Positions 41,378 to 50,241 of a DNA stretch of 64,000 nt are shown here, one piece after another. The position numbers and the translations under genes were made by a program. How positions within the stretch are numbered: position 1 is the stretch's first letter; each line of letters begins with the position of its first letter. The stretch covers positions 1-64,000 of the forward strand of contig NZ_FRAB01000039.1 in NCBI RefSeq assembly GCF_900142195.1, written 5' to 3'. The DNA is from Paraburkholderia terricola. Its GTDB lineage: Bacteria > Pseudomonadota > Gammaproteobacteria > Burkholderiales > Burkholderiaceae. Under the pieces are notes generated by a model. The model saw only the letters and a list, made by a program, of their open reading frames with translations. It ran no database searches and had not been told where the DNA came from.

Positions 41378-42826
41378 TTAACGATGGATCGTCTCGGACG
41401 GCGATTCGTTGAACTCGCGGCGATAACCCTTCGCGAGCGCGGAACGGCTTTTCACACCCCAGCGGCTTGCCGTATCGAAGATCGAGCCTTGCATGCGCTC
41501 GTCGTTCAACAGGTCGTTGCGAATGCCTTCGAGCCGCAGCTTGCGGATCAGCGCACCGGGCGACATGCCGATCGAACGCTTGAAAGCCAGTTGCAGCGCG
41601 CGCTCGGTGACGTCGATCTGCGAGGCGATTTCGCGCGTATTCAAATCGGCGCGATCGAGGTTCTCGATGATGTAGCGATACGCGCGGCGATACTTCGCGG
41701 GCAGGCGCGCTGAAACGTCGTCCGCGGGCAGCGCGCGGCTCGCCGGCGATTGAATCGCGCCGAGGCCCGGCGTCTCGCTGCGCAGGCAGCGCAATGCTTC
41801 GGACGCGTAGCTGGCGTAAAGCTTGAGCGCCTCGGTCGGATTGCCGCGCCATACCGCGATCTTCGAGACGCAATACAGGTAGTCGAAATTGCAGCGGCGC
41901 GTGCCGGTATCGGCTTCGGCGCGGCTGATCTTGGCGAGCACCGAGTCGGCGACATCGTCGAGTCCGCCGGCGAGTCCGGCGAGCACGATGTCCAGCTTCG
42001 CGAGAAACGCCTGGCCCGCGCCGCGAAAATGCTGCGGCCGGCTGATCGCGTCGAAGAGCGGCGCGGCCGCAATGCGCTCGCCGCGCGCGAGCGCCGCAAG
42101 CTGTTCCAGATACTCGTGGCGCTGCGCGAGAAGCGCGGGCATCGGCGACATCAGGACCGTTGTCTCGGTGAGCTTGCGCGTCACTTCGGCGCGGTCGCCG
42201 GCACTCTGCGCGCGCGTCACGTGCGCCGAACTCCAGAAGGCGTGATCGCTCAGCGTGGTCGCCGTGCGAATGCGCAATTGCACGTCGAATTCGCGGGCGA
42301 GCAGCGCGATCACGAGCCGCCAGCCGGGTTCCTCATGCATGTCGGCGAGTTCGGCGGCTTGCACGAGCGCGTCGTCCGCATCGCGTTGACGTCCCACCTG
42401 ATGTTGCACCATGGCCGAGGCGATCAATGCTTCGAGAACCTCCGCGGGACTCGCCGCCTCGTCCTGGACGATGCGCGCAAAGCACTTGGCGGTGGCCGCG
42501 TAGCGGTCACGCATCATCAATTGCCAGCCGGTGTTGCGGCACGACATGATGCGCAGACGGTCGTCGTCGCCGACGATCGTCTTCTGAGCGCGCCGGTACA
42601 TCTCTTCGGCATCCTGCTCGTAGCCGAGCAGAAGCGATGCATCGGCTACGGCGACGAGACGCGCGACGTCCGCGTCGTCCAGTTTGTGCGACGGGCGTTC
42701 GAGCACGTCGTCGACGAGGCAATAGCCGCGTTCCGACGCGCCGTCGAGCATGGCGGCCGCGTACGCCGGCAAACGGTTCTTCTGCGCGAGCCCCGACGAC
42801 AGAGCGAAATAGATTGTCGAAAACAT
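41378..42826 (-). CDS. hrpB: AraC-family hrp regulator HrpB (HrpX type)
   Basis: The 482-residue protein has a long helical, TPR-like N-terminal region (1-380) and a C-terminal AraC double HTH (about 385-482: YRRAYRYIIENLDRADLNTR, EIASQIDVTERALQLAFKRS, ending GYRREFNESPSETIHR). Length and architecture match Ralstonia HrpB (477 aa) and Xanthomonas HrpX. It lies between hrcT and hrcC exactly as in Ralstonia. HrpB activates T3SS and effector promoters through the hrpII box TTCG-N16-TTCG, and this window has many such boxes. It is itself normally activated by HrpG, which is also encoded here. Confidence 0.93.
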   Translation of the reverse strand: MFSTIYFALSSGLAQKNRLPAYAAAMLDGASERGYCLVDDVLERPSHKLDDADVARLVAVADASLLLGYEQDAEEMYRRAQKTIVGDDDRLRIMSCRNTGWQLMMRDRYAATAKCFARIVQDEAASPAEVLEALIASAMVQHQVGRQRDADDALVQAAELADMHEEPGWRLVIALLAREFDVQLRIRTATTLSDHAFWSSAHVTRAQSAGDRAEVTRKLTETTVLMSPMPALLAQRHEYLEQLAALARGERIAAAPLFDAISRPQHFRGAGQAFLAKLDIVLAGLAGGLDDVADSVLAKISRAEADTGTRRCNFDYLYCVSKIAVWRGNPTEALKLYASYASEALRCLRSETPGLGAIQSPASRALPADDVSARLPAKYRRAYRYIIENLDRADLNTREIASQIDVTERALQLAFKRSIGMSPGALIRKLRLEGIRNDLLNDERMQGSIFDTASRWGVKSRSALAKGYRREFNESPSETIHR

Positions 42827-42977
42827 GATGGTTCCACCTCAGGAGTGACCGATGTGGCGGACCATGCGATCCGCCCTGAGAACCTGTGGCCCCGACAATT
42901 CGCCGGGCACGGAAACCATGGTAGAGACATCGTGCTCAACAAAACTCAACAATCCGCAGGGGACTTCACAACAATGT

Positions 42978-43808
42978 TCAGTGCGCCGGTTCCGGCAGCA
43001 TGCCCTTCGCCAATGCCGCCGATAGACCACCGAGTTGCACGTCGCCGACAACCTGCGAAGCGAACACCGCGACGAGCGCGATCAGCATCAGCACGCCGAT
43101 CACGCCGCGCAGCGGCTGACTGAGCGAACTCGGTTCGAGCTTGTCGGCCGCGCGCGCGACGATGCCGAGGCCGAGATCGACCAGCACCAGCACCAGCATC
43201 ACCGGCGTGCCGAGCTTGGCGAGCGCGGTCCAGATCGTGTCGGTGCGCTGGATCAGAAACGTCTCGGCCGAATTGGAAAGCGACGGATACAACACATACG
43301 GCGGCCACCATTTGAACGATTGAAAGAGCGCGCCCAGCACGAACAGCATGCCGCCGCCGACATAGAAGAGCGTCACGACGAGTTGCAGCAGCAGCGTCGA
43401 AACCGGCGTGCTCTGATCGCCGCGCAACGGGTTGGTCATCTGCACGTTGTTGAAGCCAGCGAGGTCGTCGATCAAGGTGCCGAGCGACTGCGCGATCCAG
43501 AACACCGGCGCGGCGCAATAGCCGAACGCGAAACCGAGAAACGCTTCCTTGCAGGCCAGCACCAGCAGCGCCGCGCTGTTGAGCGAATCGAACGCCTGCG
43601 GAACCTGGCCCGCCGCGACGAACATCGTCAGCACGTACACCACGCCGTTGCGCGCGGTGCCGGGCAACGCGGTGTCGCTCGTCGCGGGCAGCAGGATGAA
43701 CGTCACCATGATGCGGATGCCCGTGAGCATCAGCATGATGATGAGGTTGTGATACGCCTCGAAAAAGCCGAGCAAGGCCTCGGACCACGCGTGAAAATCA
43801 TGTGTCAT
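42978..43808 (-). CDS. hrcT: T3SS export-gate protein HrcT (SctT)
   Basis: This 276-residue inner-membrane protein is the FliR/SctT component of the export gate. Several transmembrane helices are visible (LIIMLMLTGIRIMVTFILLP, GVVYVLTMFVAAG, LLQLVVTLFYVGGGMLFVLG, GVIGVLMLIALVAVF). It has the family sequence KEAFLGFAFGYCAAPVFWIA and the DLAGFNN motif. It follows sctO after three bases. The 150-bp gap to hrpB downstream probably holds the hrpB promoter. Confidence 0.93.
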   Translation of the reverse strand: MTHDFHAWSEALLGFFEAYHNLIIMLMLTGIRIMVTFILLPATSDTALPGTARNGVVYVLTMFVAAGQVPQAFDSLNSAALLVLACKEAFLGFAFGYCAAPVFWIAQSLGTLIDDLAGFNNVQMTNPLRGDQSTPVSTLLLQLVVTLFYVGGGMLFVLGALFQSFKWWPPYVLYPSLSNSAETFLIQRTDTIWTALAKLGTPVMLVLVLVDLGLGIVARAADKLEPSSLSQPLRGVIGVLMLIALVAVFASQVVGDVQLGGLSAALAKGMLPEPAH

Positions 43809-43811
43809 CGG

Positions 43812-44303
43812 CTACCTCGCGTAACGGCGCGCCAGCAGGTTTTCCGCGGCATCCTCGTCGGCGGCGAGTTCGGCGGCCGTGGCGGCGGCCCGCACCAGGG
43901 TATCGAGCTTGCGGCGGCATTCGTCCACCGCGGCTTGCGCGCGCGCGAGCGCGGCTTGCACCTCGGCCACCTTCTGCCGCTGACGATCCAGCGCCGTGCG
44001 GCGCTTGTGCTCCGCCGCGCGCGCGGCTTCCAGCGCCTCTTTCAGCGGCGCGCGCCAGGCGTCGTGACACAGATAGTCGGAGGTGGCGACGCGCGCCTCG
44101 CCGTCGAGCAGGGCCACGATGCGCGCCTCGTGCTCCGCGCGTTTTTGCCGCGCTTCGACATGCGCCTGCGCGGCTTCGTCGAACTGCGCCTCGCGCTCGG
44201 CGAGCGCCGCGCGTTCGCGCGCGAGATCGGCCTCGATGCGCTCGCAACGCCGGACCTTGGCGGCGACGATGGTGCGCCACTTGCGAATCACGAGCGCCCT
44301 CAT
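43812..44303 (-). CDS. T3SS stalk protein SctO (HrpD/HrpB7-like)
   Basis: The 163-residue, charged, almost entirely coiled-coil protein (ADLARERAALAEREAQFDEA, EAARAAEHKRRTALDRQRQK) follows hrcN, with a four-base overlap of stop and start. FliJ/SctO proteins are short coiled coils that link the ATPase to the export gate and are poorly conserved in sequence. Assignment is by position (hrpB7 slot of Xanthomonas, hrpD of Ralstonia), size and coiled coil. Confidence 0.8.
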   Translation of the reverse strand: MRALVIRKWRTIVAAKVRRCERIEADLARERAALAEREAQFDEAAQAHVEARQKRAEHEARIVALLDGEARVATSDYLCHDAWRAPLKEALEAARAAEHKRRTALDRQRQKVAEVQAALARAQAAVDECRRKLDTLVRAAATAAELAADEDAAENLLARRYAR

Positions 44304-45622
44304 GACTGCGCGAAGCCGGAGATGAACGCGTGGCTGTCCTCGCCTTCGGTCAGTTCCTCGGTGCTCTGGCCGAGGAACGATTCGATGGTCTCATGCTGCG
44401 CGATCGCTTCGTCGGAGAGCGGGTCGGCGCCCTGCTGATATTCGCCCATCTGCAGCAGCAATTCGACCTCGTCATAGCGGGCGAGCAGCTTGCGCACGTG
44501 CCCCGCGCCGCTGCAATGCCCGGGGCTTGCGACCAGCGTCATCACGCGGCTCAGGCTGTGCAATACGTCGATGGCCGGATAACGGTTGCGCGCCGCGATC
44601 GCGCGCGACAGCACCAGGTGTCCGTCGAGAATGCCGCGCACTTCCTCGCTGATCGGATCGTTGCCTTCCTCGTCCTCGGCGAGCACCGTGTAGAACGCGG
44701 TAATCGACCCCTCCTCGCCCATGCCGGCGCGTTCCAGCAAGCGCGGCAGTTCCGCGAAAATCGACGGCGGAAAACCGCGGCGGGTCGGCGGCTCGCCGGC
44801 CGACAGGCCGATCTCCCGCTGCGCGCGCGCGAAGCGCGTCAGCGAGTCCATCATCAGCAGCACGCGCAAGCCGCAATCGCGAAAGTACTCGGCGATCGCG
44901 GTGCCCACATAAGCCGCCTTGGCGCGTTCGATCGAGGAACGATCGGACGTCGCGCACACCACCACGCTGCGAGCCATGCCCGCTTCGCCCAGAATCAGTT
45001 CGATGAACTCGCGCACCTCGCGGCCGCGCTCGCCGATCAGCACGATCACGTTGACGTCGCAGGCCGCGCCGCGCGCGAGCATGCCGAGCAGCGTGCTCTT
45101 GCCGACGCCCGCGGGCGCGAAGATGCCGACGCGCTGGCCCTCGCCCACCGTCATGAGCCCGTCGATGACCCGCACGCCGGTATGCAGCGGCGTATCGACC
45201 ATGCGCCGCTTCAGCGGATCGGGCGCGGCGGCCATCACCGGGCGCGGTGCGTCGCAGTGCAACGGCCCAAGGCCGTCGATCGGTTCGCCCAGGCCGTCCA
45301 CCACGCGTCCGAGCAGCATCTCGCCGACCGGCACCGACAGCGGACGCCCGAGCCCGGTGACGCGCGTGGTGCGCGACAGGCCGGCGACGCTGCCGAACGG
45401 CGCGAGCAGCGCGAACTGACGCGTGAAGCCGACCACTTCGGCGCGTTGCAGCAGCACGCCGCGCGCGTCGCGCAGCTCGCATTGCTCGCCGAGCGTCGCG
45501 TCGAGCCCGCCGACCTTCAGCAAGGTGCCGACGGCTTCGACCACCTTGCCGTGACGCGTCGTACCGTCGGAGACGGCGAGCTCCTGGGTCAACGCGTCGA
45601 TGAAAGCGGTGACTTCGTTCAT
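44300..45622 (-). CDS. hrcN: T3SS ATPase HrcN (SctN)
   Basis: The 440-residue ATPase energises chaperone release and unfolding of substrates at the base of the injectisome. The Walker A motif is GIFAPAGVGKSTLLGM. The family signature IGERGREVREFIE and the Walker B region VLLMMDSLTRFARAQREIGL are present. The block GEPPTRRGFPPSIFAELPRL follows. The ATG at 45622 overlaps the sctL stop; the longer frame upstream is antisense/shadow. All catalytic elements are intact. Confidence 0.96.
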   Translation of the reverse strand: MNEVTAFIDALTQELAVSDGTTRHGKVVEAVGTLLKVGGLDATLGEQCELRDARGVLLQRAEVVGFTRQFALLAPFGSVAGLSRTTRVTGLGRPLSVPVGEMLLGRVVDGLGEPIDGLGPLHCDAPRPVMAAAPDPLKRRMVDTPLHTGVRVIDGLMTVGEGQRVGIFAPAGVGKSTLLGMLARGAACDVNVIVLIGERGREVREFIELILGEAGMARSVVVCATSDRSSIERAKAAYVGTAIAEYFRDCGLRVLLMMDSLTRFARAQREIGLSAGEPPTRRGFPPSIFAELPRLLERAGMGEEGSITAFYTVLAEDEEGNDPISEEVRGILDGHLVLSRAIAARNRYPAIDVLHSLSRVMTLVASPGHCSGAGHVRKLLARYDEVELLLQMGEYQQGADPLSDEAIAQHETIESFLGQSTEELTEGEDSHAFISGFAQS

Positions 45623-46440
45623 TGCGGCGCTCCGGCGGGCTGGTCGGCGAAATGCGGGACATCGAACTGCGGGTCGTCGATTTGCCGATCGTCGAAATGC
45701 GGCGCATCGTCGAGCAGTTCGTCGGCGGCGATGTTCACGGCGGCGGCAGTTTGCGGCTCCGTGTCGGTGCGCGTCACGCGTCGAATCGCGCTCGCGATCG
45801 CGCGCAACTGCATCGGCAGTCCGGCTTCGATCAGACCGTGGTCCCATTCGCACACGCAACTGCCGGGCTCCGCCTCGGCGTCGCTCACCACCTCGGGATT
45901 CACCGGCCAGCGATGCTCGTCGCACACGCGCCGAAACGCGCGCGTCGCCTCGTCGAGATCGCATTCGGCGACGCGCACGGTGAGGAACGATGTGCCCTCG
46001 AGGCTGCGCGACAATCCCACCGCGATCTGCGCGAACAACGCGTCGCGCTCGGCTTCGCCCAGCACCCGCGTGACGGTGCGCATGACGATGTCGGCAATGC
46101 GCTCGCGCAACGCCACCAGCAGGTCGCGCTCGGACGCCGCGCCGTGCAGCATCGCTTCATGCGCTTCGCGGATCGCGCGACGGCGTCCAGCCTCGTAACC
46201 CAGGCGCGCGGCGTTGTCGTATTTCGTTTGCGCGGCGCGCAATACCCGCTCAGCCTCTTCCTCGGCCGCCCGCTGTATCGTTTCGGCCTCGCGCCGCGCG
46301 CTTGCGAGCAGTTCGTCGGCACGCCGTTCGAAGTGGCCTGACGCGCGATCCAGTTCGATCAACTGCGCCAGGTCCGCTGCTCGCACGACATCGCGCTCGA
46401 TGCCGATGCCGCCCTGCTGGGCTCTTAGCCAAATAACCAT
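45619..46440 (-). CDS. T3SS stator protein SctL (HrpF/HrpB5-like)
   Basis: The 273-residue protein belongs to the FliH/SctL group: MVIWLRAQQGGIGIERDVVR at the start, a charged helical region (RREAETIQRAAEEEAERVLR) and a globular C-terminal part (EWDHGLIEAGLPMQLRAIAS). A less conserved acidic tail (DDAPHFDDRQIDD) is longer than usual. It binds and regulates the ATPase. The start at 46440 is inside the sctK 3' end and gives a normal N terminus. It corresponds to the hrpB5 slot of Xanthomonas and hrpF of Ralstonia. Confidence 0.88.
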   Translation of the reverse strand: MVIWLRAQQGGIGIERDVVRAADLAQLIELDRASGHFERRADELLASARREAETIQRAAEEEAERVLRAAQTKYDNAARLGYEAGRRRAIREAHEAMLHGAASERDLLVALRERIADIVMRTVTRVLGEAERDALFAQIAVGLSRSLEGTSFLTVRVAECDLDEATRAFRRVCDEHRWPVNPEVVSDAEAEPGSCVCEWDHGLIEAGLPMQLRAIASAIRRVTRTDTEPQTAAAVNIAADELLDDAPHFDDRQIDDPQFDVPHFADQPAGAPQ

Positions 46441-47135
46441 GTCAGCTCCGGAAACAGCATGCAGGCCGCATATAGAAATTCCTCGGATTCGTCCTCCGCC
46501 GCGAGCCCGGCATCGGACGTCGCCGCTTCGCCTGGACGAGCGCAAGCGGTGGAATCGGCCTCATCGTGGGCGTCGGCGTCCAACGTCAAGCCGATCAATC
46601 GACGCGCCGGCGCAAGCGGCCAGGCTTCGTCGCGTTCGAACAGCGCGCGCCCGGCGCCGACCAGCGCATCGACGGACAGATCGGCGGGAAGCGGCGCGCT
46701 GGCCGTCGACGCGTTCACGCCCAACTGCGTGAGCGCGGCCAGCGCATGCTCCCCTAACGCATCGGCGAGCGCGCGCCGCCGCGCGCCCGACACGATCCGG
46801 CGCAGCGTGCCGCGCGACGGATAGATCGCGCGCGCCGCCAGCACCGGACGCAGCGACGCCGCGTCGAGCAACGCAAGCCGGTTCGCGCGCGGCGCGTAGG
46901 CGCTGAGCGGCAGCGGCGAGCCGAGCCATAGGCCGCGCGCCGCGTAGGCGTCGCGGCGCGCGCGGCCGGTGAACGGCACGCCCCAACGCCGGCATTGCCG
47001 CTCGCCGAAGCGGGCCGCCGCGTCGGCAACACGCGCTTCGTAGGAATGCAGCCACCGAAGCTGGCGTCGCGGGTCCGGTACGTCAGCGCCGGTCTCGATG
47101 GCGGCCGCCGCTGCCTGCGCGCCGCTCACGCTCAC
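46425..47135 (-). CDS. T3SS sorting-platform accessory protein SctK (HrpH/HrpB4-like)
   Basis: The 236-residue product starts at a GTG that shares bases with the hrcJ stop (GTGA at 47135). It overlaps sctL by 16 bases, so the three genes are translationally coupled. The sequence (RWLHSYEARVADAAARFGER, WLGSPLPLSAYAPRANRLAL, SRGTLRRIVSGARRRALADA) has no cofactor motif. SctK proteins are weakly conserved, and assignment rests on gene order (between hrcJ and sctL) and size. The acidic C terminus ends with LFPELTWLFG. Confidence 0.8.
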   Translation of the reverse strand: MSVSGAQAAAAAIETGADVPDPRRQLRWLHSYEARVADAAARFGERQCRRWGVPFTGRARRDAYAARGLWLGSPLPLSAYAPRANRLALLDAASLRPVLAARAIYPSRGTLRRIVSGARRRALADALGEHALAALTQLGVNASTASAPLPADLSVDALVGAGRALFERDEAWPLAPARRLIGLTLDADAHDEADSTACARPGEAATSDAGLAAEDESEEFLYAACMLFPELTWLFG

Positions 47136-47902
47136 GTCGCCGCCCCGCCGGTGCGCCCGCGCAAGCGCGTGCCCATGCCCTTCAGCGCCGCGCCGAAGCG
47201 GCGGGCGAGATACGCCAGCGCGGCGGCCAGCGCGGCAGCCCCGGCGATTCCGCCGGCCCACAACCACTCCTGCGGCACACCGGGCGCAACCGGCGGCGGC
47301 GGCTCGGGCGCCGCCGAACCCGGCACCATCGTCACGCTGACGTTGTCGTAGGTGAGCCCCTCGACCGCATGCACGACGAGGTTCTTCAGATTCGGCGTGA
47401 GCGTCGACACATCGGTGCCCGGCAGATACTTGATGAACACCGCAGCCGACGACGGCTTGACCGTCGCGGCGAGGGGATCGTTATTCGGCAGCACGATCTG
47501 CACGTTCGCATACGCCACCCCGTCGATTCGCGACAGCACCTCGGAGAGTTGCTGCGACACGCCGTAGATAAAGCGCACGCGTTCCTCGGTCGGCGTGGAG
47601 ATCAGTCCGTCCTTCTTGAACATGTCTCCCAGATTCTGGAAGCGCTGATGCGGCAAGCCATGCGCGCGCAGCACGTCCATCGCGCGGGCGAACTGACCGC
47701 TTTCGACCGCCACGCTCCAGGTCTTGCCGCCGTCGTCGCTTTGCTTCGAGACGTCGACCCGCGCGTCGAGCAGCACGGCCAGCATGTCATTCGCGTCGCT
47801 CTCCGACAGTTGCGCGAACAGTTGCTTGCTGCAGCCGGTCATCAACGCGATCACGCAGCACAGCAGCACGACCGTGCGCGCCAGTTTTGAATAGGAAGCC
47901 AT
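47132..47902 (-). CDS. hrcJ: T3SS inner-ring lipoprotein HrcJ (SctJ)
   Basis: The 256-residue precursor has a lipoprotein signal (VVLLCCVIALMTGCS; lipobox L-M-T-G-C). The YscJ/FliF ring-building domains contain LSESDANDMLAVLLDARVDV, FKKDGLISTPTEERVRFIYG, VSQQLSEVLSRIDGV, VQIVLP and SAAVFIKYLPG. A C-terminal transmembrane helix (WLWAGGIAGAAALAAALAYL) is followed by a basic tail. It builds the inner-membrane ring with SctD. I start at MASYSK (47902). Confidence 0.95.
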   Translation of the reverse strand: MASYSKLARTVVLLCCVIALMTGCSKQLFAQLSESDANDMLAVLLDARVDVSKQSDDGGKTWSVAVESGQFARAMDVLRAHGLPHQRFQNLGDMFKKDGLISTPTEERVRFIYGVSQQLSEVLSRIDGVAYANVQIVLPNNDPLAATVKPSSAAVFIKYLPGTDVSTLTPNLKNLVVHAVEGLTYDNVSVTMVPGSAAPEPPPPVAPGVPQEWLWAGGIAGAAALAAALAYLARRFGAALKGMGTRLRGRTGGAAT

Positions 47903-47931
47903 TTGAGTCCGTCCTGTCGTTCGCACGCCAA

Positions 47932-48363
47932 CTACTGGTTCTTCATCAGCGTCTGCACGGAGCCCTTGGTGCCCTGAGCGACCGCCTCGCCGACGTAGAG
48001 CTTGCCGACCATCTCCGACACCTGAAGCTGCACCTTGATCGACTGAGCCGCCGCTTCCTGCACGGTCATCATCGGCGCTTCGCCGGCGAAACGGTCGACC
48101 TCGCCGCGCAGGCTCGCCACCGCGTGGTCCTCCTGCGTCACGACTTCCGACAACGCGGACGGACCATGCGTGTGCGAGGCGCTCGGCGGGGACAGACGCG
48201 CCGCATCGAGCTTGCTGCGAAACAGGTCGACGAGTTCCGAGGCGGGCTCGGGCAGCGCGCCAGGACCCGACGCGCCGCCGGCTCCCGCGCGGCCGACCGG
48301 TTCGTCGGGCCGCACCGCGGAGGCGGCGTCGAGCGGCGGAATGGGTGGGATCGTTGCGTTCAT
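47932..48363 (-). CDS. hrpJ: T3SS inner-rod protein (SctI; HrpJ/HrpB2-like)
   Basis: The 143-residue protein has a flexible Pro/Ala/Gly-rich N terminus. The conserved C-terminal helical block QEAAAQSIKVQLQVSEMVGK then GTKGSVQTLMKNQ matches the HrpB2/HrpJ family ending. These proteins form the inner rod or adapter between export gate and pilus. It is located between hrpK and hrcJ as expected. The N-terminal half is variable in the family. Confidence 0.88.
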   Translation of the reverse strand: MNATIPPIPPLDAASAVRPDEPVGRAGAGGASGPGALPEPASELVDLFRSKLDAARLSPPSASHTHGPSALSEVVTQEDHAVASLRGEVDRFAGEAPMMTVQEAAAQSIKVQLQVSEMVGKLYVGEAVAQGTKGSVQTLMKNQ

Positions 48364-48379
48364 CGCGGTACTCCTCGCA

Positions 48380-48847
48380 CTAGGCGCGCAGATGGCGGTG
48401 CTGCATCAACTTCTGAAGCTCGCCGCGGTCGATTTGCACTTCGGCCGCGGGCTTCGCGGCCGAGCCCTGCTTGCCCATCAAGGTCATCACGAGCTCGACG
48501 GAATCCGGGTCCTCGTTGCGGGTCGCCACCTCGTTGGCATAGACGCGCCATGCGGGATCGTCGAGACCGCATAGCGACACCGCGAGCAGCGCGGCGACGT
48601 AAGGACCGAACGAGCCGCGCAGCGTGCGCTGCTCGAGCGGACGCAGCAGGCGCACGGCCTCGGCGAAATCGCGCCGGCGGATCATCAGCCACGCGTCGTA
48701 AGCATGCAATTCGACGAAGTCGGGACGCAGCACGTGCAGCGCGGCAAGCAGCCGCTCCGACTGTTCGATATGGCCGTGCTTCGCGCCGAACATCAGCGCC
48801 TCGATCAATGCCGACACAAGCCGGTTACTGCATTTCGTCAGGGACAT
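48380..48847 (-). CDS. hrpK: HrpB1/HrpK-family T3SS protein
   Basis: This 155-residue helical protein with TPR-like repeats (LIEALMFGAKHGHIEQSERL, LLAALHVLRPDFVELHAYDA, WLMIRRRDFAEAVRLLRPLE, FGPYVAALLAVSLCGLDDPA) matches the HrpB1/HrpK family specific to group II T3SSs. Xanthomonas HrpB1 is periplasmic and binds peptidoglycan. It is the first gene of the leftward operon and lies behind a perfect hrpII promoter. Confidence 0.9.
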   Translation of the reverse strand: MSLTKCSNRLVSALIEALMFGAKHGHIEQSERLLAALHVLRPDFVELHAYDAWLMIRRRDFAEAVRLLRPLEQRTLRGSFGPYVAALLAVSLCGLDDPAWRVYANEVATRNEDPDSVELVMTLMGKQGSAAKPAAEVQIDRGELQKLMQHRHLRA

Positions 48848-48933
48848 GGAGCACTCCTTTGGTGATCAGAACGCCGTAGTTCCGCGTGTCTGCCGAGATG
48901 GCGGACGACAACGCTGTGGCCGGCGGTGAGCGA

Positions 48934-48996
48934 ACCGTAACGCGGCGTGCTTGCCGCGGCCGCGCGGGACGCCGAACCGCGAGCGCGCCGAACGAA
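48934..48996 (-). promoter_or_regulatory. hrpII-type promoter of the hrpK-to-hrcC operon
   Basis: CGAA at 48973-48976 and 48993-48996 give TTCG-N16-TTCG on the minus strand. TACGGT (48939-48934; YANNNT) lies 33 nt downstream. It is divergent from the hrcU promoter. Confidence 0.8.
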
Positions 48997-49031
48997 CAGG
49001 ACGCTTCGCCGGCAAGCGGCCCGGAGGCGGG

Positions 49032-49094
49032 TTCGGCGCCGGACCCATCGCTTCGCCGCGCGCGCGGATCACGGCGGCGCCGGCCGATGACAAT
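49032..49094 (+). promoter_or_regulatory. hrpII-type promoter of the hrcU operon
   Basis: TTCG at 49032-49035 and 49052-49055 are 16 nt apart. GACAAT at 49089-49094 lies 33 nt downstream. The hrcU start codon is at 49156. Confidence 0.78.
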
Positions 49095-49140
49095 CCGCCG
49101 CAATCCACTGCAATTCGTTGCAATTCACCGCAATCCACCG
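49091..49140 (+). repeat. five imperfect 10-bp tandem repeats in the hrcU leader
   Basis: CAATCCGCCG, CAATCCACTG, CAATTCGTTG, CAATTCACCG and CAATCCACCG follow each other without gaps from the predicted -10 to 16 bp before the hrcU ATG. The array would make up most of the 5' untranslated region. Confidence 0.85.
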
Positions 49141-49155
49141 CACGAAGGCTTCGCG

Positions 49156-50223
49156 ATGTCCGACGAGAAGACCGAACAGCCCACCGACAAAAAGCTGGGC
49201 GACGCGCGCCAGGACGGCGAGACCGTGAAGAGCACGGACCTGCCGTTCGCGGCGATCCTGCTCGCCGCAGCCGTTGGCTTCGGCGTCGGCGGCCCGCGCA
49301 TGGCGGAACAACTGCGCATCGTGATGCGCAACGGCCTCGACGTGGCGCACTTGCAGACGCCCGATGCGCCGTTGCACGACCTGCTCGCCGAAGCCGGCCT
49401 GCACGCGCTGCTGCTGGTCTTTCCGATCGCACTGGGCGCGGCCCTCGTCGGCATCGCCGCGATCGCCGCGCAAGTCGGTTTGCAGATTTCGCTCAAGCCG
49501 CTCGAACCCAAGTTCGACGCGATCAATCCCGCGTCCGGTCTGAAGCGCATCTTCTCGGTGCGCTCGCTGATCGATCTCGCCAAGACCGTCATCAAGGCGG
49601 TGGTGATCACGGCGGTGCTTTGGAAAACCCTCGTGCTGCTGGTGCCGCTGATGGTCGGCGTGGTGTATGAGCCGATCGGCAGCATCGACAGCATTGCCTG
49701 GGGCACGCTGTGCCGCGTGCTCGGCATCTCGGGCGCGCTCTATCTCGTGATCGGCGCGGCGGACTACGGCGTGCAGCATTGGCTGTTCATCCGCGACCAC
49801 CGGATGAGCAAGGACGAAGTGAAACGCGAGAACAAGAATTCCGAAGGCGATCCGCATATCAAGGGTCAGCGCCGCAAGCTCGCGCGCGAGTTCGCTTCGT
49901 CCGATCAGCAGCAGCCGGTCAAGAACGCGAGCGTGGTGGTGGTGAACCCCACGCACTACGCGGTCGCGCTGCGCTACGTGCCCGCCGAATCCGGCTTGCC
50001 GCGCGTGATCGCCAAGGGCGTGGACGCGGAAGCGCGCGTGATCCGCGAGGAAGCGGCGCGGCGCGGCATACCGATCGTCGGCAATCCGCCGCTTGCGCGG
50101 GCGCTCTACCGCGTGGCGCTCGAAGACGCGATTCCCGAACCGCTGTTCGATGCGGTCGCCTCGGTGCTCGCCTGGGTGGAAAGCATCGGCGGACGGCGCG
50201 ACGGCACCGAGGCAACCCCCTGA
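49156..50223 (+). CDS. hrcU: T3SS substrate-switch protein HrcU (SctU)
   Basis: The 355-residue FlhB/SctU protein begins MSDEKTEQPTDKKLGDARQD. It has four transmembrane helices in residues 28-210 and the autocleavage motif N-P-T-H (near residue 262, VVVVNPTHYAVALRY). The cytoplasmic domain ends with the block GIPIVGNPPLARALYR. Cleavage controls the switch from early to late substrates. The start at 49156 fits the family; the frame is open far upstream only by base composition. It is first of the rightward operon. Confidence 0.95.
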   Translation: MSDEKTEQPTDKKLGDARQDGETVKSTDLPFAAILLAAAVGFGVGGPRMAEQLRIVMRNGLDVAHLQTPDAPLHDLLAEAGLHALLLVFPIALGAALVGIAAIAAQVGLQISLKPLEPKFDAINPASGLKRIFSVRSLIDLAKTVIKAVVITAVLWKTLVLLVPLMVGVVYEPIGSIDSIAWGTLCRVLGISGALYLVIGAADYGVQHWLFIRDHRMSKDEVKRENKNSEGDPHIKGQRRKLAREFASSDQQQPVKNASVVVVNPTHYAVALRYVPAESGLPRVIAKGVDAEARVIREEAARRGIPIVGNPPLARALYRVALEDAIPEPLFDAVASVLAWVESIGGRRDGTEATP

Positions 50224-50241
50224 CATCCGATGGAGAAGGCC

